Shown here in pieces: positions 17,689-26,464 of a DNA stretch of 64,000 nucleotides. How positions within the stretch are numbered: position 1 is the stretch's first letter; each line of letters opens with the position of its first letter. Where the stretch lies: positions 2,911,001 through 2,975,000 of the forward strand of contig OY282441.1 in NCBI GenBank assembly GCA_958296105.1, given 5' to 3'. Source of the stretch: an uncultured Dehalococcoidia bacterium (GTDB taxonomy: Bacteria; Chloroflexota; Dehalococcoidia; Lucifugimonadales; UBA1123). A program made the translations under genes and the position numbers. The notes under the pieces were generated by a model. It ran no database searches. It was not told where the DNA came from and saw nothing but the letters and a program-made list of their open reading frames with translations.

Positions 17689-18602
17689 TGTCTCCCCCGC
17701 AGGCGAGGGTCTATCATGTCTCGGACGGCGTCTCCCACCAGATTCATAGCCAAGACCGTCACCGAGATCATCACGCCCGGCACGACCGCGAGGTGTGGCC
17801 CCAGATCGAACCTGTTCTGCGCGCCGCTGAGCATGTTGCCCCAAGACGGCGTCGGCGGCGTGATGCCGATTCCGAGGAAGCTGAGCTGCGCCTCCGCTAC
17901 TATCGCCCCCGCGATGCCCACCGCCACCAGCACTATCGACACGGGCAGCGTGTTCGGCACCAGATGGAGCATCACGATCCTGAGCGGCGACGAGCCGATG
18001 GAGCGCTGCGCCTCGATGAACAGCGACTGCCTGAGCGAAAGCACGTGCGAGCGGATTATCCTGATGGAGCCGATGGCGCTGAACAGCGCGAGCGCGAATA
18101 TGACCACCGTCATGGTGAACCCGAACGCCACCGCTATGGTGATGACGATGACCAGCCCGGGCAAGACCAGCAGCGTATCCACGAAGCGCTGGAGTATCAG
18201 ATCGACCAGCCCGCCGAAGTACGCGCTCGATATGCCGATGAGCGTGCCGACCGCCACTCCCAGTAGCGGCGCGAGGAAGCCCACCATCAGCGAAACGCGC
18301 CCGCCGTAGAGTATGCGGCTGAACTCGTCCCTTCCCAGCTGATCCGACCCGAAGAGCAGCGGCCCGCCGTCCGTAGCCGTTTCCAGCATCCCCAGATAGC
18401 GAGTCGCAACGAAGCTGGTGGGGTCGTGTGGGGCGACCAGCGGCGCGCCCAGCGCGAGGACGACCAGGACGACCATGAACGCCGCCCCCAGCGCGCCCGC
18501 AGGGTTGAGCCGAGCGAACGTCCCGATCTTGCCCGCGGCCACGGACAGCCCGCGCCCCCACGACTGCCCGGACAGTGAGCGCGTCTCTACCGGACTACTC
18601 AT
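17685..18602 (-). CDS. ABC importer permease (DppC/OppC-like)
   Basis: A 305-residue inner-membrane permease with one N-terminal helix, a periplasmic loop with LFGSDQLGRDEFSRILYG (typical of OppC/DppC), and five further helices. The EAA-type coupling loop is around IEAQRSIGSSPLRIVMLHLVPN. Its start overlaps the DppB-like gene by 8 nt and its stop overlaps the OppD-like gene by 4 nt. Confidence 0.93.
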   Translation of the reverse strand: MSSPVETRSLSGQSWGRGLSVAAGKIGTFARLNPAGALGAAFMVVLVVLALGAPLVAPHDPTSFVATRYLGMLETATDGGPLLFGSDQLGRDEFSRILYGGRVSLMVGFLAPLLGVAVGTLIGISSAYFGGLVDLILQRFVDTLLVLPGLVIVITIAVAFGFTMTVVIFALALFSAIGSIRIIRSHVLSLRQSLFIEAQRSIGSSPLRIVMLHLVPNTLPVSIVLVAVGIAGAIVAEAQLSFLGIGITPPTPSWGNMLSGAQNRFDLGPHLAVVPGVMISVTVLAMNLVGDAVRDMIDPRLRGRQ

Positions 18603-19548
18603 ACGTCACCCTCGGGTCCAGAACCTTGTACGACAGATCTATCAGCAGTATCCACACCATCATGAACACGCCTATCAGCAGCACCATTCCCAGCACCATC
18701 GATGCGTCTCTGCCGCGCACCGATTCGATGAGATGCAGCCCGATGCCCGGCAGGTTGAACACCGTTTCGAGAACCACAGCGCCATCTATGAGCGAGGCGA
18801 ACAGCATACCGAGCATCGTCACCACAGGCAGCAGCGCGTTTCTCAGCGCGTGCTTGATGATCACCACTCGCGGGAGCAGCCCCTTCGACCACGCCGTGCG
18901 CACGTAGTCTTCGTTCAGCACCTCCAGCATCATCGAGCGTATCATCCTGCTGATCACGGCGGCGGATCGGAAGCCGAGTATGAGCGCCGGGAACATGAAC
19001 CGCTGAAGCGCGGACCAGGGGTTGTCCAAGATGCCCGAGTGCTGAGCGGGCGGCGCCCAGCCCACTATGCGCGAGAGGACGAGCAGAATCAGGATTCCAA
19101 GCCAGAACGCCGGCACCGCCATCCCCACCGCGCTGAGCGCGCGCACCCCCTGATCGAACAGGCTCCCCCTGAAGAGCGCCGACAGCACCCCCGCCGGTAT
19201 GGACAGGACGATGGCGACCAGTACCCCGAGCAGGGCGAGAGTGACCGTCACGTCTATCTTGGGCCTGATCGCGTCCCATACAGACTGGTTGAAGTAGGCG
19301 GAGTAGCCGAGATCGCCGCGAATCATCTTGCCCAGCCAGCGGAAATACTGGATGTACAGCGGATCCGCCAAGCCAAGCTCCTTGCGCAGCTTCTCTATGG
19401 CTTCAGGCGATGCCGCCGACTCTTCCCCCGCCAGCATGGTGGAGGCGACGTCGCCGGGAATCGCCTGAAGCATGAAGAACAGGAGCGTTCCGAGCAAGAG
19501 CAGCGTCGGCAAGATCAGGAGCAGCCGTCGGACGATGTATCCCTTCAA
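18595..19548 (-). CDS. ABC importer permease (DppB/OppB-like)
   Basis: A 317-residue permease beginning MKGYIVRRLLLILPTLLLLG, the family's standard first helix, with IPGDVAS after it and the EAA coupling loop near DYVRTAWSKGLLPRVVIIKHALRN (read in parts). It ends in VLDPRVTYE, the normal C-terminus. It is 75 nt downstream of the binding-protein gene; the gap holds a hairpin and a short direct repeat. Confidence 0.93.
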   Translation of the reverse strand: MKGYIVRRLLLILPTLLLLGTLLFFMLQAIPGDVASTMLAGEESAASPEAIEKLRKELGLADPLYIQYFRWLGKMIRGDLGYSAYFNQSVWDAIRPKIDVTVTLALLGVLVAIVLSIPAGVLSALFRGSLFDQGVRALSAVGMAVPAFWLGILILLVLSRIVGWAPPAQHSGILDNPWSALQRFMFPALILGFRSAAVISRMIRSMMLEVLNEDYVRTAWSKGLLPRVVIIKHALRNALLPVVTMLGMLFASLIDGAVVLETVFNLPGIGLHLIESVRGRDASMVLGMVLLIGVFMMVWILLIDLSYKVLDPRVTYE

Positions 19549-19558
19549 GTCTGCACCC

Positions 19559-19622
19559 CTGATCTAGCCTGACTGATCTAGCCTGACGCCGCATCCGTCC
19601 CCTCTCGCCTCTCGGAGGCGAG
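19559..19622. repeat. 14-bp tandem repeat plus intra-operon hairpin after the binding-protein gene
   Basis: A 14-bp unit (CTGATCTAGCCTGA) is present twice in tandem at 19559-19586. Directly after the binding-protein stop there is an 8-bp stem CTCGCCTC / GAGGCGAG with a 3-nt loop (19604-19622). A hairpin here would stabilise the upstream message or partly terminate it, giving more binding protein than permease. That role is inferred. Confidence 0.6.
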
Positions 19623-19623
19623 C

Positions 19624-21393
19624 CTATCTGCCCGGCGCGCCCGCGTCCAGCCATGCGTCCACGAACCTGGACTGAATGAACTTGGATGTGGCGATCGGGT
19701 CCACGTTCTTGACGTAGTTCCACCTGATCTGAAACTCGTCCGGACGGCGAATCGGAACCTTCGGGTTCCACTCTTCGCGCATTATGGTATCCATCTGCTT
19801 GGTGATGGCTTTCTCTTCTGCGGAGCCGAGACCAACGCGGTCGAGGTCCGCGAGCAGGTCGAGCCACTTCTGCGGCGGCTCCGCTTGGCACATGTCGAAG
19901 CCGGCGCCGGGCCTGAATACTTGGTTGATGATCTCGACCGGGCTTTTGCTCGCCACTGCCTGCCCGAACCAGAACAGCTCGTAGTCGCAGGCGTAGGCTT
20001 GCTCTCTGGCGGATGTCAGCTCGGTGACGACTATCTCGATCTCCACGCCGAGCGGCTCCATCTGCTGCTGAATGATCAGCACGATCTCCGGCTCGGCCTC
20101 CTCCGTGAGGAACTCTATCTTGTTGATGCCCTTCTCCTCGAAGACCTGCTTGGCCATCTCCTGCTGCTGAGCCTTCTGGTCCCAGTCTAGGCAGGGGTAG
20201 TCGAATATGTCTTCGTAGTTGGGGTCTGCCGTGCCGAAGAAGCTGATCTGGCGCATGTTGGGCGGCTCCACGTCCGGCACGCTCGTAAGCTCCACTATCT
20301 GCCTCGTGTCTATGGCGCAGCGGAACGCCTTCCTGACTTCGGGATCGTCCAGCGGCGGCGCGGATCCGTTCAGAGCGATTCCCTGAAATCCCGGGCTGTC
20401 CCAGCGGATTACAGATACCTCGTTCGGAAAGTCCGCCTGTATCGGATAGGCTTTGGAGGGAGTGAACGTGATGTACTGATCTATCTGCTTGGTGGTGAAC
20501 GCGGCGGCGGCAAGCTCGTTGTTGGCGAAGGCGATGCCCGTTATCTTGTCGAGCAGCGGGTAGGGGCTGCCGTCAGGCGCGTCCACGAAGTAGTCGGGGT
20601 TGGCGCTCGTGATGACGCTGTTGCCCACCTCGTGGCTCTCCATCTCGAACGCGCCCGTGCCGATCACGTGCTCGGCGTCCGTCAGCCTGCCGCCGTTGGC
20701 TGAAAGTACGTGTTCCGGCAGCATGATGTGCCACGAGTCCGCGAGCGCGGCGAGAATCCGGCTGGTGGGGTTGGTCATGGATATGGTCATGGTCAGATCG
20801 TCGATCTTCTCCATGTCGTCCACCAGCAGAAAGCCTGCCACGCGCGGCTGGGGCGTGCCTTCCGGCGGGTTTATCCATCTGTTTATCGTGTACACCACGT
20901 CGTCCACCGTGAACGGCTCGCCGTCGTGCCACGTCACCCCCTCGTTGAAGTCGAGCGTCACCTGTGAGAAGTCTTCGTTGAACTCCCACGAGTGGGCGAG
21001 GTCGGGCGTCACCGTCAGCCCGTCTCTCGGCGAAAACTGGAGAACGCCGGAGTACATGCGGTTGAGGCCCTGCGTGGATGACCAGTGCGAGCGCGTGGTC
21101 ATGTCCCAGCGGTCGAACCACACCCCGGTGGCGATCCGCATGTTCCCGCCGCGAGTCCCGTCGGTAAACTCGTTGTCCACCTTCGCCTCGGTGGGCTTGG
21201 GCTGCGCGGCGACCATCACTGTGGGCTGAGGCGCCGCCGGGGCAGACGCCGCCACTGTCGGAGCGACGACGGGCGCCGCCGGGGCGGCCTCCGGCTCCTC
21301 CGCGGAGCTGCACGCGAGCGTAGCCGCAATAGCGATTGCCAGCGCCGCGATGGGAAACAGAGTCGCAAATCGGAAATTCAGGAGAGCAGCCAT
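19624..21393 (-). CDS. Extracellular solute-binding lipoprotein, family 5 (oligopeptide type)
   Basis: A 589-residue binding protein. It starts MAALLNFRFA, with a signal peptide and lipobox LACSS (Cys28), then an Ala/Pro-rich linker and the SBP_bac_5 fold (LTPDLAHSW-like segment TVTPDLAHSWEFNEDFSQVT, VTWHDGEPFTVDDVVYTINRW in parts, and a long second lobe). The start is supported by GAGGAAAGTG upstream. An upstream in-frame extension lacks signal-peptide character. It is the first gene of the importer-sulfatase operon. The imported ligand may be a sulfated peptide-sized compound rather than a peptide, inferred from the sulfatases. Confidence 0.92.
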   Translation of the reverse strand: MAALLNFRFATLFPIAALAIAIAATLACSSAEEPEAAPAAPVVAPTVAASAPAAPQPTVMVAAQPKPTEAKVDNEFTDGTRGGNMRIATGVWFDRWDMTTRSHWSSTQGLNRMYSGVLQFSPRDGLTVTPDLAHSWEFNEDFSQVTLDFNEGVTWHDGEPFTVDDVVYTINRWINPPEGTPQPRVAGFLLVDDMEKIDDLTMTISMTNPTSRILAALADSWHIMLPEHVLSANGGRLTDAEHVIGTGAFEMESHEVGNSVITSANPDYFVDAPDGSPYPLLDKITGIAFANNELAAAAFTTKQIDQYITFTPSKAYPIQADFPNEVSVIRWDSPGFQGIALNGSAPPLDDPEVRKAFRCAIDTRQIVELTSVPDVEPPNMRQISFFGTADPNYEDIFDYPCLDWDQKAQQQEMAKQVFEEKGINKIEFLTEEAEPEIVLIIQQQMEPLGVEIEIVVTELTSAREQAYACDYELFWFGQAVASKSPVEIINQVFRPGAGFDMCQAEPPQKWLDLLADLDRVGLGSAEEKAITKQMDTIMREEWNPKVPIRRPDEFQIRWNYVKNVDPIATSKFIQSRFVDAWLDAGAPGR

Positions 21394-21457
21394 CACTTTC
21401 CTCGACTTTCGGCTGTTGCACGCGCCCAGTAGCGCAAAAGATGCCAAATCTCGCCCA

Positions 21458-21485
21458 AATATACCCTAATGGGCGCAAAAGTCAA
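21458..21485 (-). promoter_or_regulatory. Promoter of the importer-sulfatase operon
   Basis: On the minus strand TTGACT (21485-21480) and TATATT (21463-21458) are separated by 16 bp, about 65 nt upstream of the binding-protein ATG. No other promoter-like pair was seen in this gap. Confidence 0.6.
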
Positions 21486-21560
21486 GACTGCCGCAGGTTC
21501 ACGGGCGGCATGTATCCCGACGAGCCAGATATGCTCTCCATGCGATGCCATGCCATGCCC

Positions 21561-23720
21561 CTATCCTCCGTCCCAAAACTCCAGCGTGTAGCTTGCGGGG
21601 TGGCGCGTGCCTTCGGTCGTCGGCGATACCACTATCGCCACCGTCCCCACCTCCGAGCCGAGCCTGTCTAGGCGCGCCTCTCCTCGGTTCAGATCGTCCA
21701 GACCCATGCGCGAGACGGTGTAGGATCCGTCCAACCCGATCTCGACTATCTGAACCGCGAACTCCTGAGCCAGCGGCGGCCCAGCCAGCTCGAACCCTTC
21801 GGCTTCCCACGCTTGGGGAGATTCCGTCTCGTCGCTGAATCCGATCTGCGGAATGGATACGTCGTCTATCAGCAGACCGTCCAGATAGATGGCGTCGTCC
21901 GTCACGTACTCGAACCTGACCAGTATCGGCTTGCCCGCGAACGGAGTCAGGTCTATCGCCTCGCGCTTCCAGCCGCGCGCCTCGCCGGTGTATCCGGGTC
22001 CGTAGGCGTTGCCGCTCGGGTTGCTGTCTGTGGTGTGAGCGCCCGCGAGGATGCGCCACGACTGCCCGCCGTCTTCGGACACCTGAACGTAGCCGTAGTC
22101 CCAGCCCTTCTCGATATCGTGCCAGATCGAGAACTCCAGCGTGGCTTCGTACACCCCCGACAGGTCGAAGGCGCGCGTCAGCCGAGTGTCTATCCCGTCT
22201 CCGCGCCCTCCCCACCAGCACGTCGGCCCCGCCGCGCACTCCGTCCCCACCTGTCGCGTTTCCGTATCGCCCTCGAACCTGACCACTCCCCCCTGATATC
22301 CGTCCGCGATTTCGTAGTAGCGCGCGGAGAACTGGGGAAGATGATCGCTGCGCCCGACGCCCGAATTCAGCGTTCGGACGGGGCCGACTCGCATCTCTCG
22401 GTCTCGGTAGCCGTATCGGTCGTCATCCGCGTCCAGATAGTTGGCGACCGTCCAGTCCGCGAATACCTGTTCGAACGTCATGCCGCGCGGTCTCAGGAAG
22501 GAATCCACCCCGTCTATGCCGTCAAGAGGCTCGCGCGCCAGCTGAGCGAGGCTGTCGAATCCGCCGATTCGCTGGGCGAGATAGATGAAGAACCAAGCCG
22601 ATGCGCTGTAATGCGCCGCCCTCTTGTAGGGCGCGTCCGCCCAGTAGTTGAGCTGAGTATGCGGACGCCGCTGGAAGGCGCGGAGCGACAGTATCCGATA
22701 CCCCGCCACCTCCACCGCCAGCTCGGACATGCCCTCGTTGACCCAAGACTCCTCTCCCACGTCCTGCTCGAAGTGGATGGCGTGTTGAAGCTCGTGGGCG
22801 AGGACAGCCATGTACAAGTCGCTCCCCACGCCGAGTACGTTCGCGTCCATATACACCATCTCGCGCTCGTTGCTGTGGGGATGCACTTCTTTGGAGAACG
22901 AGTCCTTAGAGCCGAAGTATCCAGCCGCGCCGTCCAGCGCAGAGTGCAAGACTACGATGCGCTCGTCCCCGTCTATGCCGGGCTTGCGCACGTCTCCGAA
23001 TGCGCTCACCAGAGCGGGCCTCACCGTCTCCTCGAATCGTTCCGCCGCCTTTTCGATGCCGTCCTGCGCCACCGCCGCCGCCTCGTCCACGAACCAGTAG
23101 GCGTTGTCGCTGACCGCCCTGAGCGTGGCGGTGATGGACCTCGCGCTTCCGTCGTTCAGATTCGTCAGCCAGAAGTCTCTCGCGTCTCCCACGCTCAGAG
23201 GCGCAGCGTCGCCGGGGGCAGGCTCGGAGCTTGCCGCGCCTCTCAGCCGCTCGGCAAGCTCCGCAAGATCGCGGTCCGGCGCGCGCTGACGTCGCGCAGT
23301 CCGGACGGGCGCGGGTTCGCCGCCCGTGTCGGCAGTGTCGGCAGCGCTGAGCGTCGGCGGCGGTTCGGGGCTGGCGACAGGTCGAGCGGTGGCAAGAGGC
23401 GACGGCTCGCCGCCCGTGTCGGCAGCGTCGGCAGCGCTGAGCGGCGGCGGTTCGGGGCTGGCGACAGGTCGAGCGCTGGCAAGAGGCGGCGGCTCGCCGA
23501 GCGCTGGGGTCCCTGTCGGGTTCGGGGCGATAGCGACAGGCGAGGGCGCGCCATCGCCTGCGGGTTCCCCTGTCGGGTTCGGGGCGATAGCGACAGGCGA
23601 GGGCGCGCCATCGTTCTGAGACGCGCCCCCGCACGCCGCCGCCAGCAGAGAGAGCGCGAGCAAGACGCCCGCAGCGGCGCGGCGTCCAGTGCGACTCGGT
23701 ATGAGAAGAAGAGATTTCAC
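21561..23720 (-). CDS. Secreted zinc-metalloprotease lipoprotein with repetitive N-terminal linker
   Basis: A 719-residue protein with signal peptide and lipobox LLAAACGG (Cys30). Residues about 38-140 are low-complexity Pro/Ala/Gly repeats (GAPSPVAIAPNPTG twice, then ARPVASPEPPP twice), a probable wall-spanning stalk. The catalytic motif is AHELQHAIHFEQ (His309, Glu310, His313), with a third-ligand candidate in WVNEGMSE (Glu329 or Glu333), so it is a gluzincin-like protease. A later beta-rich part (WKREAIDLTPFAGKPILVRF, DDAIYLDGLLIDDVSI) resembles the immune-inhibitor-A/MAM-like domain that follows M6-type proteases. Substrate unknown. Confidence 0.82.
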   Translation of the reverse strand: MKSLLLIPSRTGRRAAAGVLLALSLLAAACGGASQNDGAPSPVAIAPNPTGEPAGDGAPSPVAIAPNPTGTPALGEPPPLASARPVASPEPPPLSAADAADTGGEPSPLATARPVASPEPPPTLSAADTADTGGEPAPVRTARRQRAPDRDLAELAERLRGAASSEPAPGDAAPLSVGDARDFWLTNLNDGSARSITATLRAVSDNAYWFVDEAAAVAQDGIEKAAERFEETVRPALVSAFGDVRKPGIDGDERIVVLHSALDGAAGYFGSKDSFSKEVHPHSNEREMVYMDANVLGVGSDLYMAVLAHELQHAIHFEQDVGEESWVNEGMSELAVEVAGYRILSLRAFQRRPHTQLNYWADAPYKRAAHYSASAWFFIYLAQRIGGFDSLAQLAREPLDGIDGVDSFLRPRGMTFEQVFADWTVANYLDADDDRYGYRDREMRVGPVRTLNSGVGRSDHLPQFSARYYEIADGYQGGVVRFEGDTETRQVGTECAAGPTCWWGGRGDGIDTRLTRAFDLSGVYEATLEFSIWHDIEKGWDYGYVQVSEDGGQSWRILAGAHTTDSNPSGNAYGPGYTGEARGWKREAIDLTPFAGKPILVRFEYVTDDAIYLDGLLIDDVSIPQIGFSDETESPQAWEAEGFELAGPPLAQEFAVQIVEIGLDGSYTVSRMGLDDLNRGEARLDRLGSEVGTVAIVVSPTTEGTRHPASYTLEFWDGG

Positions 23721-23769
23721 ATACTCTACAACGCCGGCTGTGCGCGATTGGATAGGATTGGAAACTCGT

Positions 23770-24660
23770 TCACCACTTCGCAGCTGGAGCGGCTCGGCCC
23801 ATCGGTATCGGCGTCCCCGCCGTCTTCATTCTCATGCTGTACACAGATGTGTTCGCAGTGAAGAACATGGTGCGGTTGTCTGGCCCGCCCCAGGCGCAGT
23901 TGGCGGGAAACTCCGGCAGGCGTATGATCCCCATGAGCGCGCCGCTCGGCTCGAACACCCAGCAGCCGCCCGGCCCGGTGCAGTAGACCCGTCCCTCCGC
24001 GTCCACCTTCATACCGTCTGGAACGCCGTTCGTATCCGTCTCCGATGGCATGTCCGCGAAGTGGCGCGCCCTTCCAACGCCGCCTTCGGCGTCCACGTCA
24101 TAGGCGATTATGTACTGACCGGGGCGCGTGTTGGCTACGTACAGCGTCCTCTCGTCCGGCGAGAACGCCAATCCGTTCGGATACTCGAATCCTGGAACCA
24201 CGACCTCCACCCCGCCGTCCGGAAAGATGCGGTGAACGCTGTTGAAAGACATCTCCACGTCTGCGGGGTCGAGCCGCTGGCGGCCCGGATTGGTGAAGTA
24301 CAGGCTGCCGTCCGACTTCAGAGCCACGTCGTTGGGGCGGTTGAGCCGCTGCCCGTTGTAGCTGTCCGCCAGCGTGGTGTATGAGCCGTCGTCCTCGCGC
24401 CGCGTCACTTGGCGGTTGACCATCTCGCAGATGACCATGCGCCCCTGCGAGTCGAACGCCATGCCGTTGGACTCGCCGCTGTCTTCGCGCACTATCTCCG
24501 GCTCGCCCCCGGGCTCCAGCCGATATATGCGGCTGGTTCGGATGTCCACGAACAGCAGATAGCCGTCCGGATGCCAGAGCGGGCCTTCTGTGAAGACGAA
24601 GCCCGTAGCCAGCCGCTCCGCTTCCGGCGACTCGATGATTTCGGAAAGCCTGTCCGCCAT
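23770..24660 (-). CDS. SMP-30/gluconolactonase-like protein
   Basis: A 296-residue six-bladed propeller. The likely metal ligands are the Glu in FTEGPLWHPDG, the Asn in NRPNDVALKSDG, the Asn in YPNGLAFSPDE and the Asp in VPDGMKVDAEGRVY, all in the expected order for SMP-30 lactonases. No signal peptide. It starts 5 nt after the stop of the Rieske gene, so the two form an operon. Lactone hydrolysis downstream of an oxidative step is plausible. Confidence 0.88.
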   Translation of the reverse strand: MADRLSEIIESPEAERLATGFVFTEGPLWHPDGYLLFVDIRTSRIYRLEPGGEPEIVREDSGESNGMAFDSQGRMVICEMVNRQVTRREDDGSYTTLADSYNGQRLNRPNDVALKSDGSLYFTNPGRQRLDPADVEMSFNSVHRIFPDGGVEVVVPGFEYPNGLAFSPDERTLYVANTRPGQYIIAYDVDAEGGVGRARHFADMPSETDTNGVPDGMKVDAEGRVYCTGPGGCWVFEPSGALMGIIRLPEFPANCAWGGPDNRTMFFTANTSVYSMRMKTAGTPIPMGRAAPAAKW

Positions 24661-24665
24661 GTCGC

Positions 24666-26414
24666 CTACCCCTCCCTGAATATCTCGTCCCCGCGCTGGA
24701 GCCTGACCGCGATGTTGAACGTCTGGTTGACCGCTCTGGGAGTGGGGTAGTGCGCGGCGAGGAAGCGCGCCATGCCTATGAGCGCGTGGCGCGCCGCGTC
24801 CGATCCCTTGCGCGCTTGGTACTGCTTCAGCGCGGCGTCCACTATCTGGAAGTGGTGGAACGTCGAGTCCTCGCGCAGCATCGCGTGCGCCAGAACGCCG
24901 AGTATGGAATCCGGCTCGTCCGCGCTGGCGGCGTAGTCGCTCACCAGCTTGGCTGACTGCTCCACCTGCTGCTGAGAGTTCATCGCGTCCAGTATGCGCT
25001 GTCCCAGCTCGTCCGCCCGCCCCGCCGCGCCGTTCGGCTCGGGAATGCGCTGAGCGGGCATGTTCAGGAACCTGTCCAGATAGACACTGATGGCGGTGTC
25101 GAACACCGCTCGCAGAAGCTCCACTGACGGCGCCCGTATCAGCGCTTGGTGCAGCGCGTTGGCTGCGGTGAGCGTGTTGTGAACGGTGTCCCAGTCTCCG
25201 AACTCGTTGGACGTGTGGAAGCGCGCCATTCTCAGGAACGCCGAGTACGCCACCGCCGCGCCCATCTGCTCCGCGCTCGCCCCGCCTCTGATCGCGTCTT
25301 TCATCGCGTCCAGCGTGGCGGCGGGGTCGTCTTCGAGGATCGTTCCCACGAGCGCCCCCTCGTCGTCCCACTCGCCGCGCCTGTCCGCCCCCTCGTCCCA
25401 CAGCGCGGGCAGCGCGTTTCTCGCGTCCCAGACCATCGAGGAAAGGTCTATTGGGTTGCGCCACGAATTCAGCTCCTCGCTGCGCCGCGCGGACGCCATG
25501 CCGTGAACGAGGCTGGTTAGAACCTGCCCCGCGTGTTCCCAGCCGATATGGTCGAGCAGCTCGAACGCCTTGTTGCAGAAATCTACCACGTGGCCCGCAT
25601 CCAGATATATACGGTCCGTGGCGGCGGCGAACACCATGTCCGCTATCTCGCGCTGTGAGACGCCCAGCTCGATGGCAGTGCGAAGGCAGCGCTCCGCGCC
25701 CTCGTCGTCTCGCACTTCTATGAAGCTGCGCAGCCACTGCTTGAACACCTCCGGCCTCGTCTCCCCTGTGGGCAGCGGATCGACCATGAAGCGCGGCGGA
25801 CGTCCGGCGCACTCCGCCGCCACGTGCCTGATGCCCTGATACAGCGCGAGCGCCCTGTCCTGCGGGTACAGGTATTCGAGCATGTTGGCGGAGCAGGTCA
25901 TCATGCTCAGCGCCTGCCCCCAGCCCTGCGCCGAGTAGGTCGTACCGAAGCGCGCCGCTATCGTCAGCGGCGCTCGGTAGTCCGCGCCCGCCGAGCTCAG
26001 CCCCAAGACAGACTTGGCTGTCACCAGCCTGATGTTGTGTTCCATCCCGTCTTCGAGCCGCTTCGACCAGCGCTGTAACGGGTCCTCTTCCTGCGGATTG
26101 GGATTCACCCACACCGCGCCGTCCGCCACCGAGACGGGAAAGCCGCGCACGTCGTCCGCGAACGGGTCGAAGGTGCCGCCGCTCGACAGATCGAACCTCG
26201 CGTGGTGCCAGTGGCAGGTGAGTATGCCGCCGCTTACCGTTCCCCTGTCCAGCGGAAAGCCCATGTGCGGACATCGGTTGTCCACCGCCGCGAAGCCCTC
26301 TCCGTGCGCGAACACCGCAATCGCATGACCCGCGCCCGTGACCACCGTACAGCCGCGCTCCCTCACCTCCTCGACCGCGCCCGCCCTCAGCAGTCCGTTC
26401 GCCGTCGTGACCAT
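24666..26414 (-). CDS. Rieske [2Fe-2S] domain fused to a long helical domain
   Basis: A 582-residue protein. The N-terminal 110 residues are a Rieske domain with ligands Cys48, His50, Cys67 and His70 (CPHMGF and CHWHHARFD). The remaining 470 or so residues are mostly helical, with no recognised catalytic motif, and do not look like the usual ring-hydroxylase catalytic domain (no His-His-Asp iron triad seen). It may be an electron-transfer or redox-sensing protein, or an unusual oxygenase. ATG at 26414 is chosen because it begins just before the Rieske fold. It is followed by an SMP-30 gene 5 nt downstream. Confidence 0.8.
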   Translation of the reverse strand: MVTTANGLLRAGAVEEVRERGCTVVTGAGHAIAVFAHGEGFAAVDNRCPHMGFPLDRGTVSGGILTCHWHHARFDLSSGGTFDPFADDVRGFPVSVADGAVWVNPNPQEEDPLQRWSKRLEDGMEHNIRLVTAKSVLGLSSAGADYRAPLTIAARFGTTYSAQGWGQALSMMTCSANMLEYLYPQDRALALYQGIRHVAAECAGRPPRFMVDPLPTGETRPEVFKQWLRSFIEVRDDEGAERCLRTAIELGVSQREIADMVFAAATDRIYLDAGHVVDFCNKAFELLDHIGWEHAGQVLTSLVHGMASARRSEELNSWRNPIDLSSMVWDARNALPALWDEGADRRGEWDDEGALVGTILEDDPAATLDAMKDAIRGGASAEQMGAAVAYSAFLRMARFHTSNEFGDWDTVHNTLTAANALHQALIRAPSVELLRAVFDTAISVYLDRFLNMPAQRIPEPNGAAGRADELGQRILDAMNSQQQVEQSAKLVSDYAASADEPDSILGVLAHAMLREDSTFHHFQIVDAALKQYQARKGSDAARHALIGMARFLAAHYPTPRAVNQTFNIAVRLQRGDEIFREG

Positions 26415-26464
26415 ATCGCGCCTCCTCGCCTTGCCCAAAAGCCCTGAAAACTCATCGTATCCAT

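Noticed and set aside
23770..26274. One long SMP-30 fusion protein
   Set aside because: Everything upstream of 24660 in that frame is the shadow of the Rieske gene; ATG at 24660 gives a normal-length SMP-30 protein.
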